Shown piece by piece: positions 1 through 9,087 of a DNA stretch of 64,000 bases. Under the pieces are notes generated by a model. It was not told the origin of the DNA and did not search any database. It was given only the letters and a program-made list of their open reading frames with translations. The stretch spans positions 62,001-126,000 of the forward strand of contig CBDCGV010000002.1 of the NCBI GenBank assembly GCA_965216955.1, written 5' to 3'. Positions within the stretch are counted from its first letter, which is position 1; every line of letters begins with the position of its first letter. This DNA is from CBDCGV01 sp965216955 (GTDB taxonomy: Bacteria > Bacteroidota > Bacteroidia > Chitinophagales > JADIYW01). The translations under genes and the position numbers were made by a program.

Positions 1-2
1 AC

Positions 3-626
3 CGAGAGGGAAAAGGTCGCTATATATTAGTACAGAAAGATGGGTGGCAAATTATGGATGGTAATTTTAAAAATGGTGTTCAACATGGAGCATTCATCGT
101 CAATTATAGTGATCAATCTAAAGGCCATGGCAGATTTGTGAATGGGAAAGTAGATGGCATCTGGCGTTACAAATACGTAGATGGAAGTCTGAAGAAAAAT
201 AGTTTTAACAATGGTGCTTTTGTAAAGGAAATTAAGACCGAAGATAACTTACACAGCCAATTGACTAAAGATAAAGATTTGACTATTCAATTTATTGAGG
301 ATATAAAAATCTACAATTCATCACCAAAGACAGAGCTCAAAACATTTAGATTTTATGAAGATGATTTAAAGGGTTACACCTTTAGTTTTCCATATAGCAT
401 GGGCTTAGGAGGGGGAGCACATAAATATAAATCTGAGTTAATCGAAGTAGAGGAAGATCCAGAGCAAAGAGTAGAAACTTTTGAGCATTATTTTAAGCAT
501 CAAGATGGAAAAAGCTCATTTAAAGTAATCTTTTTTAAAACTCCACAAAAGATCAATAATATGGATTACCGTATTGTAATTCATTTAGATAGTGAGGATT
601 TTGAGCGTAAATTCTATCTTCAATAA
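3..626 (+). CDS. MORN-repeat protein, 3' part only
   Basis: The reading frame is open from the first bases of the window, so the gene starts upstream and the ATG at 54 is internal. The first 70 or so residues show MORN-type repeats: short units with an aromatic residue, G-x-F-x-N-G and H-G or D-G pairs (for example G-N-F-K-N-G and G-R-F-V-N-G-K). The remaining 120 residues are a charged region with no family I recognise, including a Gly-rich patch (GLGGGAHK). MORN proteins in Bacteroidota are often secreted or membrane-linked, but the N-terminus is missing here, so location cannot be judged. A perfect 12-bp hairpin overlaps the stop codon. The next gene is convergent. Family call fairly safe, function unknown. 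Confidence 0.7.
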   Translation, partial: REGKGRYILVQKDGWQIMDGNFKNGVQHGAFIVNYSDQSKGHGRFVNGKVDGIWRYKYVDGSLKKNSFNNGAFVKEIKTEDNLHSQLTKDKDLTIQFIEDIKIYNSSPKTELKTFRFYEDDLKGYTFSFPYSMGLGGGAHKYKSELIEVEEDPEQRVETFEHYFKHQDGKSSFKVIFFKTPQKINNMDYRIVIHLDSEDFERKFYLQ

Positions 627-644
627 TTTAACATTATTGAAGAT
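616..644. terminator. Hairpin between convergent genes
   Basis: A perfect 12-bp inverted repeat (616-627 with 633-644, 5-base loop) overlaps the stop codon of the MORN gene and lies 24 bases before the end of the opposing gene at 668. There is no clear T-run on either side, so it may be a bidirectional transcription-ending hairpin or only an mRNA 3'-end stabiliser. Confidence 0.45.
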
Positions 645-667
645 TCAGATAATTAACAACTCACTAA

Positions 668-1252
668 CTAATATATCCATAACAAAACATCTGACTCATT
701 TTTAAGTAAATTATCAATTGCTTTCATCAATTCATTTGATACGGCCGGGCATCCCCATCCCTCAGGTGTTCCTTTTGGAAAAGTTTCTTCGCTTAAAACC
801 ATGTCCCATGAATGTAATACGATTAGTCTATCAAATGCATTATTATTCGACGGATCTATGCCGTGTAATTTATAATTCACATTAATACCCCAAGAGCTAT
901 ACCCGCGTTTTCCTATTTTGTATCTCCCTAAAGAAGAACAATGGCTATCATGTTCATTACTAAAAGTTGGATTTGTCTTAGATAAATCTCCACTCCAATC
1001 ACCATCACAACAACCATGACTAACCAAACCTTTTAACAATATAGAATCACTATTAAAATCCCAAACAAAGAATCGGTCTTTCCCTGAATGGATTTGCATA
1101 TCAACCAAAATACAATATGAAGTATTAAGGCTATTATTCACACAATATTTATAAGCACTATTGGTATATCCCTCTAATCTATGACTAACGATGTTATCAT
1201 GATTAAATGGCAATAAAAAGGGAAATAGAATAATTAAAAGATGAATATGCAC
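668..1252 (-). CDS. Secreted YkuD_2-type L,D-transpeptidase-like protein
   Basis: A 194-residue protein with a hydrophobic N-terminus (residues 4-15) that looks like a signal peptide, so it probably acts in the periplasm. It has the features of the murein L,D-transpeptidase catalytic family (YkuD_2, PF13645): SHGCCDG at 78-84, FSNEHDSHCSSLGRY around 97-111, the conserved YKLHGID near 128, LHSWD with His147, and the cysteine motif G-W-G-C-P-A-V-S with probable catalytic Cys168. Enzymes of the wider YkuD fold cross-link peptidoglycan or attach proteins to it; many YkuD_2 members are uncharacterised. The start is GTG, with no ATG before residue 52. It stands alone between convergent and co-directional neighbours with no obvious operon. 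Confidence 0.75.
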   Translation of the reverse strand: MHIHLLIILFPFLLPFNHDNIVSHRLEGYTNSAYKYCVNNSLNTSYCILVDMQIHSGKDRFFVWDFNSDSILLKGLVSHGCCDGDWSGDLSKTNPTFSNEHDSHCSSLGRYKIGKRGYSSWGINVNYKLHGIDPSNNNAFDRLIVLHSWDMVLSEETFPKGTPEGWGCPAVSNELMKAIDNLLKNESDVLLWIY

Positions 1253-1315
1253 AGTTTATAGTACGACGGTATTTATCCTTTAGTATGCTATTGTTTAAGA
1301 AACTTATTCAGTATT

Positions 1316-3142
1316 TTAAATCAGTCCGTAAAGGGACCCTCCCTTCTCCCCTAATCTATCAACATGTTTTTCTATCTCGGGATCCTTTTCTAATGTTGGC
1401 GCATGATGCGGTTTAATTCGCGCATCTATAATTAACGATCCTCGGCACCCCCAATGCTTGTGTTCAATAAATGAATCAATTCCATGTATATCATGGGATG
1501 GATTACTTCTAGTAAAGGTCGCCCAAAGAAAGTTTTTAACATTCGCTGCAACAAAATCAGCATCATCACATAAAATGATTACAGCAATATCATCGATTGC
1601 ATCATCCCAAGCATCATTGATTAATTCTATTTCCTTTTTTGTTGACGACTCGCTTTCGAACGCAGGCATTGAAACCCCAATAACACCGTCCATAATTAAC
1701 CTGATAGTACTACAAAAGTCTGGCAGCTTTAAACTATTACTTATTTCTTTTGCTAACGTTCTACGTTTATCTCCGGCCGCTGCTATGACAACCTTTGAAC
1801 CGCTATTTAAATCTGTACCTGAATAATCTAGTGTATCAATTGTCGTTTTAGTATAAAAATGTACATCTCTTGTCCAATCAACGCGTTCTAAAATATATTT
1901 AAGAAACTCAATCTCATTATGTATATCGAGTTGTTCATTATCCTCTTTAGCTGCAATAATTAGATATTTAGCTAAAGACATTTGTCCAAATCCCAATATA
2001 TGATTGGCAATGGTTAATATTTCCTGGGGACGCTTATCTTCATAATAAGGCGTATAGCGTTCACTTCCTATTGCCAAAAGCAAAGGATGTACACCAGCAG
2101 CATCTACAGCATGTACGGCATGCAGCCCCGGAATCTCAGAAGGAATGACAGCACCCGTAATATCGTGTATGAGATGGCCAAAACTAGTGTCTTCCTGAGG
2201 GGGACGCCCCACGACAGTAAAGGGCCAAATAGCATCTTTCTTATATAACACCTTAGAAACTTTCATTAATGGAAAATCGTGTGTCAAGCTATAATACCCT
2301 AAATGATCTCCAAAAGGACCTTCAGGTTTATTCTGATTCGGACAAACCTCTCCACAAATAACAAAGTCCGCATCTGACGCAATGCAAAATCCATCCTCAT
2401 AATAATAACGAAAGCGCCTCCCTCCTAATGCACCAGCAAAAGTCAATTCAGAAAGTCCTTCAGGCAAAGGCATCACTGCTGAAAAAGGTATAGAAGGTGG
2501 TCCTCCAATAAAAATACTCACTTTTAGTGGTATATCTTTTTGATTGCATTTTGTTTGATGCACACCAATTCCTCGATGCAATTGATAATGCAATCCTATT
2601 TCTTCATCTAAAACATAGTCATTACCTGATAATTGAATTCTATACATTCCAAGATTACTTTTCATTACTCCTGGATTATCAATATCTTCTGTATATACTG
2701 CTGGCAAGGTTACAAAAGGTCCACCATCTTTGGGCCAACACTGAATTAAAGGCAAATCTGATATTTTCCCTTCCAAGAACTGCTTATTTTTCCGCGTTTT
2801 TTTTGGTAACGCTTTATATGCGGCCCAACCTGTTTTAAGATAAGAAAATGGTTGTTTTATGGCTTTCATTGGATCCCCCTTAAGGGCTACCATCTTTTTT
2901 ACATTTCCCAACGTTGATCGAAAAAGAAACTGGCTACGCTCTATGGAGCCAAATAAATTAGAAACTGCTTTAAACTTACTTCCTTTTACATTTTCGTATA
3001 AAATTGCCGGCCCTCCTTTCTCAAAAACCCTTAAATGAATGGAAGCCATCTCCAAGTAAGGATCTACCTCCTCCTTAATTCGAATGAGGTGCCCATTCTT
3101 TTCTAAATCATTGAGGCATTGTTGTAAAGATTTGTAATTCAT
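1316..3142 (-). CDS. UbiD-family prenylated-FMN decarboxylase
   Basis: A 608-residue UbiD-family protein. Members use prenylated FMN to decarboxylate aromatic or alpha,beta-unsaturated acids, including ubiquinone and menaquinone precursors. Visible marks are the SNLGMYR segment (near 163), which carries the conserved Arg and prFMN/metal ligands, the P-E-G-P-F-G-D-H-L-G-Y-Y motif (near 273) with the catalytic acidic residues, and VVGRPPQEDT. It is about 110 residues longer than E. coli UbiD, with the extra length at the C-terminus, as in the long Bacteroidota members often annotated as menaquinone decarboxylases. Its ATG overlaps the stop of the upstream methyltransferase (ATGA), so the two are probably translationally coupled. 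Family certain; substrate not. A quinone-pathway role is the usual guess, but the gene sits behind methylmalonyl-CoA mutase. Confidence 0.85.
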   Translation of the reverse strand: MNYKSLQQCLNDLEKNGHLIRIKEEVDPYLEMASIHLRVFEKGGPAILYENVKGSKFKAVSNLFGSIERSQFLFRSTLGNVKKMVALKGDPMKAIKQPFSYLKTGWAAYKALPKKTRKNKQFLEGKISDLPLIQCWPKDGGPFVTLPAVYTEDIDNPGVMKSNLGMYRIQLSGNDYVLDEEIGLHYQLHRGIGVHQTKCNQKDIPLKVSIFIGGPPSIPFSAVMPLPEGLSELTFAGALGGRRFRYYYEDGFCIASDADFVICGEVCPNQNKPEGPFGDHLGYYSLTHDFPLMKVSKVLYKKDAIWPFTVVGRPPQEDTSFGHLIHDITGAVIPSEIPGLHAVHAVDAAGVHPLLLAIGSERYTPYYEDKRPQEILTIANHILGFGQMSLAKYLIIAAKEDNEQLDIHNEIEFLKYILERVDWTRDVHFYTKTTIDTLDYSGTDLNSGSKVVIAAAGDKRRTLAKEISNSLKLPDFCSTIRLIMDGVIGVSMPAFESESSTKKEIELINDAWDDAIDDIAVIILCDDADFVAANVKNFLWATFTRSNPSHDIHGIDSFIEHKHWGCRGSLIIDARIKPHHAPTLEKDPEIEKHVDRLGEKGGSLYGLI

Positions 3143-3996
3143 TTCTTCTCTATAATCAACATTAATCTTGTCGGATTGTTCTTCATATAATTAAAAAAAA
3201 CATCTATACCGCGCCATAACTTAAACGATAAAAAACTTAATAATAGAGATAATTTTGTTTTATGAAAATACTTATTCCCAAATTGCTTCTGTCTCCAAAA
3301 ACGCACTTGGGAAGGAATAAATTCTGCAATATTATCTTTATTGAAGGTGTGCAAATGTGCATGAGACGGAGTTGATTTATTACAATGTACACACAAATGA
3401 TATTCAATTCGTTCATTATAAGGTGTCGTAATAATAATTTTTCCTCCTGGTTTCAAAACTCGGTATAAAGATTCAATAAAAAGTTTAGGATCATAAACAT
3501 GCTCCATCACTTCTGATGCAATAATGCAATCAATCGTATTACTTTTCATAGGTAAATGGTACGCATCTGCAACTAAACCCTGATGACTTTCGCTCGAATA
3601 TTTTTGCAACACCTTTATTACGTTTGATCTTGAAATGTCCATCGAAATTACTTTATGCCCTTTGGACAGCATTCTTGAGGATAGCCAACCGTTACCGCAC
3701 CCAACATCTAAAACAATAGATGCGCTTGATGAAATTTCTTCTTCGATTGTGTCATGTAATCGATGTATTTCATCCTTAGTGATTTTATTTTCATGAGGCT
3801 TAAAATAATCATAGTTGTTTGAATCCTTAATGTAATGATCGACATATTTAAAGACCGTATCATATTGTTTGTGCAATGTTGATTTGGCTGAAACCTGCTC
3901 ATCAAAAAAAGCAAATATTTCTTGGTTAGATTTCCTAACTATTTCTTTACCAAATAGTACATTTTTGTCAAGTATATCTTTAAAAAAAGGTTTCAT
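3139..3996 (-). CDS. Class I SAM methyltransferase with Cys/His cluster
   Basis: A 285-residue soluble protein. Residues 95-190 form a Rossmann SAM-binding core: V-L-D-V-G-C-G-N-G (motif I), an acidic D120 ending strand 2, then SEVMEHV and LKPGGKIIITTP, as in methyltransf_11/25 families. After the core is a Cys/His-rich stretch (C202-V-H-C205, then H212, H214 and H216) that could bind a metal. The C-terminal 60 residues are basic and aromatic and may touch membrane lipids. It lies 13 bases after methylmalonyl-CoA mutase and overlaps the UbiD gene by 4 bases, so all three are likely co-transcribed. The pairing with UbiD suggests a quinone or other ring-acid pathway by analogy with UbiD/UbiE, but the substrate is unknown. 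Confidence 0.75.
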   Translation of the reverse strand: MKPFFKDILDKNVLFGKEIVRKSNQEIFAFFDEQVSAKSTLHKQYDTVFKYVDHYIKDSNNYDYFKPHENKITKDEIHRLHDTIEEEISSSASIVLDVGCGNGWLSSRMLSKGHKVISMDISRSNVIKVLQKYSSESHQGLVADAYHLPMKSNTIDCIIASEVMEHVYDPKLFIESLYRVLKPGGKIIITTPYNERIEYHLCVHCNKSTPSHAHLHTFNKDNIAEFIPSQVRFWRQKQFGNKYFHKTKLSLLLSFLSFKLWRGIDVFFNYMKNNPTRLMLIIEKK

Positions 3997-4009
3997 TGAA
4001 CAAATGCGT

Positions 4010-6160
4010 TCATTTGTTATTCTCGAACTGAGCCTTAAGTTTATTCAAAATATCAATAGCTGCCTTAGAGATAACTGTTCCTGGTCCAAAAACACCTACG
4101 ACTCCAGCATCAAATAAAAAGTCATAATCTTGCTTTGGAATAACTCCACCACAAATAACCATAATATCCTTTCTCCCAATTTTTTTCAATTCACTGATTA
4201 ATTGAGGAACTAAAGTTTTGTGTCCGGCTGCCAAACTGGAAACACCAACAAAATGCACATCATTTTCAGCTGCTTGCATTGCTACTTCTTCTGGTGTTTG
4301 AAACAGGGGCCCAATATCAACATCAAAACCTAAATCCGCGAAACCTGTTGCAATTACTTTAGCACCTCTATCGTGACCATCTTGCCCAATTTTAGCAACC
4401 AATATACGTGGCCGACGACCAATCTTTTCGGCTAACTCATCTGAAAGGTTTTGAGCTTCTTTAAATGTTTCGTCTTTATTCACTTGAGACGAATATACAC
4501 CTGAAATTGCTCTTATCACAGCTTTATATCGACCAAATACATTCTCAAGAGCCATGGAAATTTCGCCCAATGTAGCCCTATGCCTTGCTGCGACAACCGC
4601 TAATTCAAGGAGATTACCTTTATTCTCTTTAGCTGCCTTCTCAATATTTGATAGGGCTAGCTGAACTTCTTTATTATTTCTTGTTCTTTTTAATTCTGCT
4701 AATCGATTAAGTTGGCTATTTCTGACCGCTGTATTATCCACTTCCAAAATTTCAATGTCTGTTTCATCATCAGTTTCATACGCATTGACTCCAACTATCA
4801 CTTCTCTATTACTATCTATTCTCGCTTGTTTTCTTGCTGAAGACTCTTCAATTCTCATCTTAGGTAATCCCGCTTCAATGGCCTTTACCATCCCTCCCAT
4901 TGCTTCTACTTCTTGAATATGCATCCATGCCTTCTGAGCTATTTGCTCTGTCAAATATTCCACATAGTATGATCCCCCCCATGGGTCAACCGTTCTAGTA
5001 ATCTCAGTTTCTTTTTGTAAAAAGATCTGTGTGTTACGTGCAATTTTTGCAGAAAAGTCTGTTGGAAGCGCTATTGCTTCATCTAAAGCATTGGTGTGTA
5101 AAGATTGTGTACCTCCAAAAGTAGCCGCCATTGCCTCAATGCATGTACGCGCAACATTATTAAACGGATCTTGCTCTGTTAAACTCCATCCTGATGTTTG
5201 ACAATGTGTTCTTAAAGCCATGGATTTAGGGTTTTTAGGATTGAATTGCTTTACAATCTTAGCCCAAAGCATTCTTGCAGCTCTTAATTTTGCAATTTCA
5301 ACAAAATGATTCATTCCAATCGCCCAGAAAAAAGACAGGCGTGGGGCAAAATCATCGATCTCAAGTCCAGACTCGATTCCTGTTCTAATATACTCTAAAC
5401 CATCTGCCAAGGTATAAGCCAATTCCAAGTCTGGTGTTGCTCCGGCTTCCTGCATATGATACCCACTAATGCTGATTGAATTAAATTTCGGCATGTAATT
5501 AGCCGTGTATTTGAAAATATCTGAAATGATTCTCATGGAAGGCGCAGGAGGATAGATATATGTATTACGCACCATAAACTCCTTAAGAATATCATTTTGA
5601 ATGGTTCCACTTAATAAGTGTTGCTCAACGCCCTGTTCTTCAGCAGCTACAATATAAAATGCCATAATAGGAAGTACTGCCCCATTCATTGTCATTGAAA
5701 CAGAGATCTTATCCAATGGAATTTCATTGAACAAGACTTTCATATCCTCCACAGTATCTATAGCCACACCGGCCATTCCTACATCGCCGGTTACACGTTT
5801 ATGATCTGAATCGTACCCTCGATGCGTGGGAAGGTCAAACGCAACAGAAAGGCCTTTTTGTCCCGCTTTTAAATTTCTTTTATAGAAAGCATTAGATGCT
5901 TCTGCAGTGGAAAACCCAGCATATTGTCTTATTGTCCATGGACGCATCACATACATTGAATTGTAAGGTCCTCTTAAAAAAGGTGCCTTTCCTGAACCAA
6001 AACCCAAGTGTTTCAATTTGGAGTTATCTTCTTCGGTATATAGAGATTTAATATTTATTTGCTCTGGAGAAGACCACACTGAAAAAATAGTTGATTTATT
6101 ACAACTAGCAATTTTTACTAATCTTTCATTAAAGTTAATCTTAGAAAAGTCCTTTTTCAT
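4010..6160 (-). CDS. mutB: Methylmalonyl-CoA mutase, large (catalytic) subunit
   Basis: A 716-residue protein of the normal length for the catalytic subunit, converting (R)-methylmalonyl-CoA and succinyl-CoA in propionate metabolism. The TIM-barrel substrate domain fills roughly residues 40-560, with RPWTIRQYAG and HTNALDEAI easily seen. The C-terminal B12 domain has D594-x-H596-x-x-G599 with the lower axial His596, then the distal S-L and G-G motifs (VGVSSLAAGH and VICGGVIP). No gene for the small subunit is in the window, although in many Bacteroidota it lies directly upstream; here the upstream neighbour is a divergent methyltransferase. The mutase chaperone gene meaB is about 7 kb away. 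First gene of a three-gene minus-strand operon. Confidence 0.97.
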   Translation of the reverse strand: MKKDFSKINFNERLVKIASCNKSTIFSVWSSPEQINIKSLYTEEDNSKLKHLGFGSGKAPFLRGPYNSMYVMRPWTIRQYAGFSTAEASNAFYKRNLKAGQKGLSVAFDLPTHRGYDSDHKRVTGDVGMAGVAIDTVEDMKVLFNEIPLDKISVSMTMNGAVLPIMAFYIVAAEEQGVEQHLLSGTIQNDILKEFMVRNTYIYPPAPSMRIISDIFKYTANYMPKFNSISISGYHMQEAGATPDLELAYTLADGLEYIRTGIESGLEIDDFAPRLSFFWAIGMNHFVEIAKLRAARMLWAKIVKQFNPKNPKSMALRTHCQTSGWSLTEQDPFNNVARTCIEAMAATFGGTQSLHTNALDEAIALPTDFSAKIARNTQIFLQKETEITRTVDPWGGSYYVEYLTEQIAQKAWMHIQEVEAMGGMVKAIEAGLPKMRIEESSARKQARIDSNREVIVGVNAYETDDETDIEILEVDNTAVRNSQLNRLAELKRTRNNKEVQLALSNIEKAAKENKGNLLELAVVAARHRATLGEISMALENVFGRYKAVIRAISGVYSSQVNKDETFKEAQNLSDELAEKIGRRPRILVAKIGQDGHDRGAKVIATGFADLGFDVDIGPLFQTPEEVAMQAAENDVHFVGVSSLAAGHKTLVPQLISELKKIGRKDIMVICGGVIPKQDYDFLFDAGVVGVFGPGTVISKAAIDILNKLKAQFENNK

Positions 6161-6271
6161 GGTGCTTTAAAAATACATTATTTTAGTTTACAATAAATTA
6201 AGGAAGTTTGAATTATTAGTAATACTTTAATTTGATCATATATCTAACTTCATAAAAAGTGCTTTGTTATT

Positions 6272-6892
6272 ATGTCATCTATCTATCAAAAAATATTTGC
6301 CCATTCGTATGATTCTATAATGGCCTCCGTAGAAGTAAAATTATCTAAAAGACGACAAGATTTACTTTCTCCTCTAGTAGGAAATATCTTAGATGTTGGC
6401 GGAGGAACAGGAATTAATCTTAAGTTTTATAATTCTGAAGTAGATATCCTACTTATAGACCCTTCTAAGGAAATGATTCGTAAAGCCTCTAAAAAGTTTG
6501 AATCTAAAACTAATGTGACCTTCATAGAATGCGGAGTTAATGATGAGGCATTAAAATTAAGATTAAAACAAAAAAGTTTGGACTACATCGTGTGTACATT
6601 GGTTTTATGTACAATCCCTGATCCAAATATAGCATTACTCAATTTTAAGAAGTGGCTCAAACCAAATGGAAGGTTAATTGTTTTAGAGCACATCCACCAT
6701 AATCATGCAATTCATGCCAAGTGGCAAAATGCAATTAATCCAATTTGGAATAAGATTGGTGAAGGGTGCAATCTAAATCGAAAAACGGACACTCTTATAA
6801 AACAAAACGGGTTTAAAGTTGAAAAAGAAGCATATTTTGGTTCGTGGATTCAGTTTTATCAAGCGATATTCTCTTTGAATATAAAAGATTAG
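6272..6892 (+). CDS. Class I SAM methyltransferase, UbiE/PmtA/METTL7-like
   Basis: A 206-residue protein with a full class I methyltransferase core: I-L-D-V-G-G-G-T-G at 39-47, LLIDPSKEM ending strand 2, then VCTLVLCTIPD and LKPNGRLIVLEH. The post-core HIHH and the segment starting N-P-I-W-N-K-I-G-E-G-C-N-L-N-R-x-T resemble phospholipid N-methyltransferases and the METTL7 group, which act at membranes. No transmembrane helix is clear. It is transcribed alone, divergent from the mutase operon and convergent with the thioredoxin-like gene 7 bases downstream. Substrate unknown; a membrane lipid or thiol is the best family-based guess. Confidence 0.7.
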   Translation: MSSIYQKIFAHSYDSIMASVEVKLSKRRQDLLSPLVGNILDVGGGTGINLKFYNSEVDILLIDPSKEMIRKASKKFESKTNVTFIECGVNDEALKLRLKQKSLDYIVCTLVLCTIPDPNIALLNFKKWLKPNGRLIVLEHIHHNHAIHAKWQNAINPIWNKIGEGCNLNRKTDTLIKQNGFKVEKEAYFGSWIQFYQAIFSLNIKD

Positions 6893-6899
6893 ATTTCCT

Positions 6900-7454
6900 C
6901 TATTTGCTAATTTGTTCTATTACCTTTATTGCTTGATTAGCGTCAATATGAAAATTATTAAAAACAACCTTCCCTTCTTTATTTATGATGATGACCCATG
7001 GCGTTCCACCTGTTTTATAATTGCGCATTAAATTAGGATACCTGGAATAAGCATTTCCATTATCATGGCCAAATGGGATTTTTAGATTATAATCCAGTTG
7101 AGTTTTCCGCAACTTATCAAAAGTATTCGTATGATGTCCTTCAAAAACTGTTTGAACACTAAAAAAAACGACATCTTCATTTTCCTGAAAGTGTTCTTTC
7201 ACTTTTTTTAAAGTAGGAAAACCACGGCTATGACAACCAGGACACCAACTCTGAAACGCTAACAGATAAATAATTTTCCCTTTATAATCGTCTATTTCTA
7301 TGGGTGTTGTCTTATTTCCATATTCATCTATCCATTCATCAACTTCCCATTTTGGAGCCTGCTGACCAAGGACTCCATATTTTCTATTTGGTTGTGCCAC
7401 AACTGTAAAAACAATTAGATTAAATACTAAAAAAGAAAGCCCTCTTCTAGCCAT
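6900..7454 (-). CDS. Secreted thioredoxin-fold protein (TlpA/redoxin-like)
   Basis: A 184-residue protein with an N-terminal signal peptide (hydrophobic residues 6-20, cut probably near VVA-Q) followed by a TlpA/AlkA-type thioredoxin fold. The redox motif is W-C-P-G-C with Cys71 and Cys74, and the cis-Pro loop is G-G-T-P-W near residue 151. It is probably periplasmic or outer-membrane facing and oxidises, reduces or isomerises thiols. The CPGC dipeptide differs from thioredoxin (CGPC). It lies downstream of proS on the same strand with a 70-base gap, so co-transcription is possible. Confidence 0.8.
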   Translation of the reverse strand: MARRGLSFLVFNLIVFTVVAQPNRKYGVLGQQAPKWEVDEWIDEYGNKTTPIEIDDYKGKIIYLLAFQSWCPGCHSRGFPTLKKVKEHFQENEDVVFFSVQTVFEGHHTNTFDKLRKTQLDYNLKIPFGHDNGNAYSRYPNLMRNYKTGGTPWVIIINKEGKVVFNNFHIDANQAIKVIEQISK

Positions 7455-7524
7455 AAGACCATAACGACTCTATCAATGGTTTAGTTCACTAACTATTAAA
7501 AGTGCTTAAAATTCGACTCTTAGA

Positions 7525-9006
7525 TTAGTATGCTTTTGCAAATAACACCCTTTGTATAGAAGGTTTTCCAGTTAGAACGCATTTCCCCTCTTCTCCTTTA
7601 TTTTCTAAAGGAATACATCTAATTGTTGCTTTTGTAAGTTGTTGAATTTTTTCTTCGGTTTCACCAGAGCCATCCCAATGTGCGGCAATAAAACCACCTT
7701 TATTATTTAAAACCTCTTTAAACTCATCAAAAGAATCTACCTCTGTTATATGATTATCTCTATGTTCCAAGGCTTTATTAAACATATTTTGATGAATATT
7801 ATCCAATAAATCGTCAATTGTATTTTCGATTCCTTTAATAGACACCGTCCACTTTTCTTTAGTATCTCTACGAGCTAGTTCTACATTGTCATTTTCTAAA
7901 TCTCGAGGTCCCAATACCATTCTTATAGGATACCCCTTCATCTCATATTCGGCAAATTTAAATCCAGCTCTTTTTGTTTCATCAGTATCAATTTGAACTC
8001 TAATACCTTTTTTCCTCAACAAATCTGCTATTTCATTTGTTTTAACTAAAAGCCTGTTGTTTAATTCTTCATCTTTTTTGCGTAAAAATGGGATTATAAC
8101 TACTTGGTATGGTGCTATTTTTGGAGGAAGCACAAGTCCTTGATCATCAGAATGTGTCATAATCAAAGCCCCAATCAATCGAGTGGTTACTCCCCAAGAA
8201 GTTGCCCAAACATACTCTTCTTTATTTTCTTTTGTCAGATATTTTACATCAAAAGCCTTTGCAAAGTTTTGTCCTAAGAAATGCGAAGTACCCGCCTGTA
8301 AAGCCTTCCCATCTTGCATTAATGCCTCAATGCAATATGTTTCTTCTGCCCCAGCAAATCGCTCATTTTCCGTTTTTACACCTTTGATTACCGGCATTGC
8401 CATAAATTCTTCTGCGAAGTAGGTGTAGACATCTAGCATTTTTTCTGCTTCTTCAATAGCTTCTTCTTTATTGGCATGTGCCGTGTGTCCCTCTTGCCAT
8501 AAAAATTCGGCCGTTCGTAAAAAGAGCCTTGTACGCATTTCCCATCTTACCACATTAGCCCATTGATTTATCAAAAGAGGAAGATCTCTATAAGATTGAA
8601 TCCAATTTTTATAACTATCCCAAATAATTGTTTCTGAAGTAGGACGCACAATAAGCTCCTCTTCCAATTTAGCTTCAGGATCGACAATTACACCTTTCCC
8701 TTCGGGATCATTTTTTAATCTATAATGGGTAACCACTGCACATTCCTTGGCAAAACCTTCTACGTGAGCAGCTTCTTTGCTTAAAAAACTCTTAGGAATA
8801 AAAAGTGGAAAGTAAGCATTTACATGTCCTGTTTCTTTAAACATTCTATCTAAGGCCTCCTTCATGTTTTCCCACAATGTAAAACCATAAGGCTTAATTA
8901 CCATGCACCCCCTGACCGGAGAATGATCAGCCAATCCCCCTTTTAAAACTAAATCATTATACCATTGAGAATAATCTTCTGCTCTTGATGTAATTTCTTT
9001 ACTCAT
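7525..9006 (-). CDS. proS: Prolyl-tRNA synthetase, archaeal/eukaryotic-like type
   Basis: A 493-residue class II aminoacyl-tRNA synthetase charging tRNA-Pro. It is the short type without the editing insertion, as is usual in Bacteroidota: class II motif 2 region RWEMRTRLFLRTAEFLWQEG, proline-pocket segment QAGTSHFLGQNFA, motif 3-like GVTTRLIGALI, an anticodon-binding domain (about 300-400) and the C-terminal zinc-domain-like end finishing in A-K-A-Y. I place the start at the ATG at 9006 (protein begins M-S-K-E-I). An in-frame ATG at 9048 would add 14 residues but falls inside a TATCTTTG -7 box, so it should not be in the transcript. Confidence 0.96.
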   Translation of the reverse strand: MSKEITSRAEDYSQWYNDLVLKGGLADHSPVRGCMVIKPYGFTLWENMKEALDRMFKETGHVNAYFPLFIPKSFLSKEAAHVEGFAKECAVVTHYRLKNDPEGKGVIVDPEAKLEEELIVRPTSETIIWDSYKNWIQSYRDLPLLINQWANVVRWEMRTRLFLRTAEFLWQEGHTAHANKEEAIEEAEKMLDVYTYFAEEFMAMPVIKGVKTENERFAGAEETYCIEALMQDGKALQAGTSHFLGQNFAKAFDVKYLTKENKEEYVWATSWGVTTRLIGALIMTHSDDQGLVLPPKIAPYQVVIIPFLRKKDEELNNRLLVKTNEIADLLRKKGIRVQIDTDETKRAGFKFAEYEMKGYPIRMVLGPRDLENDNVELARRDTKEKWTVSIKGIENTIDDLLDNIHQNMFNKALEHRDNHITEVDSFDEFKEVLNNKGGFIAAHWDGSGETEEKIQQLTKATIRCIPLENKGEEGKCVLTGKPSIQRVLFAKAY

Positions 9007-9045
9007 ATTAGACTTTGGAATAATTTTTGGATTAAATTTAAAGCA

Positions 9046-9053
9046 CAAAGATA
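9046..9053 (-). promoter_or_regulatory. Candidate -7 box for proS (TATCTTTG)
   Basis: Matches the Bacteroidota -7 consensus TAnnTTTG on the minus strand, 40 bases before the chosen ATG of proS. No TTTG -33 element is seen at the usual spacing. Its position decides the start codon: the alternative ATG at 9048 overlaps it. Confidence 0.45.
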
Positions 9054-9087
9054 ATAATTAGCTTAGTCTGACTTTATATATATAGGT

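Noticed and set aside
8183..8422. Open frame antisense to proS
   Set aside because: It lies wholly opposite conserved synthetase codons, with no family match; a mirror effect of the real gene.
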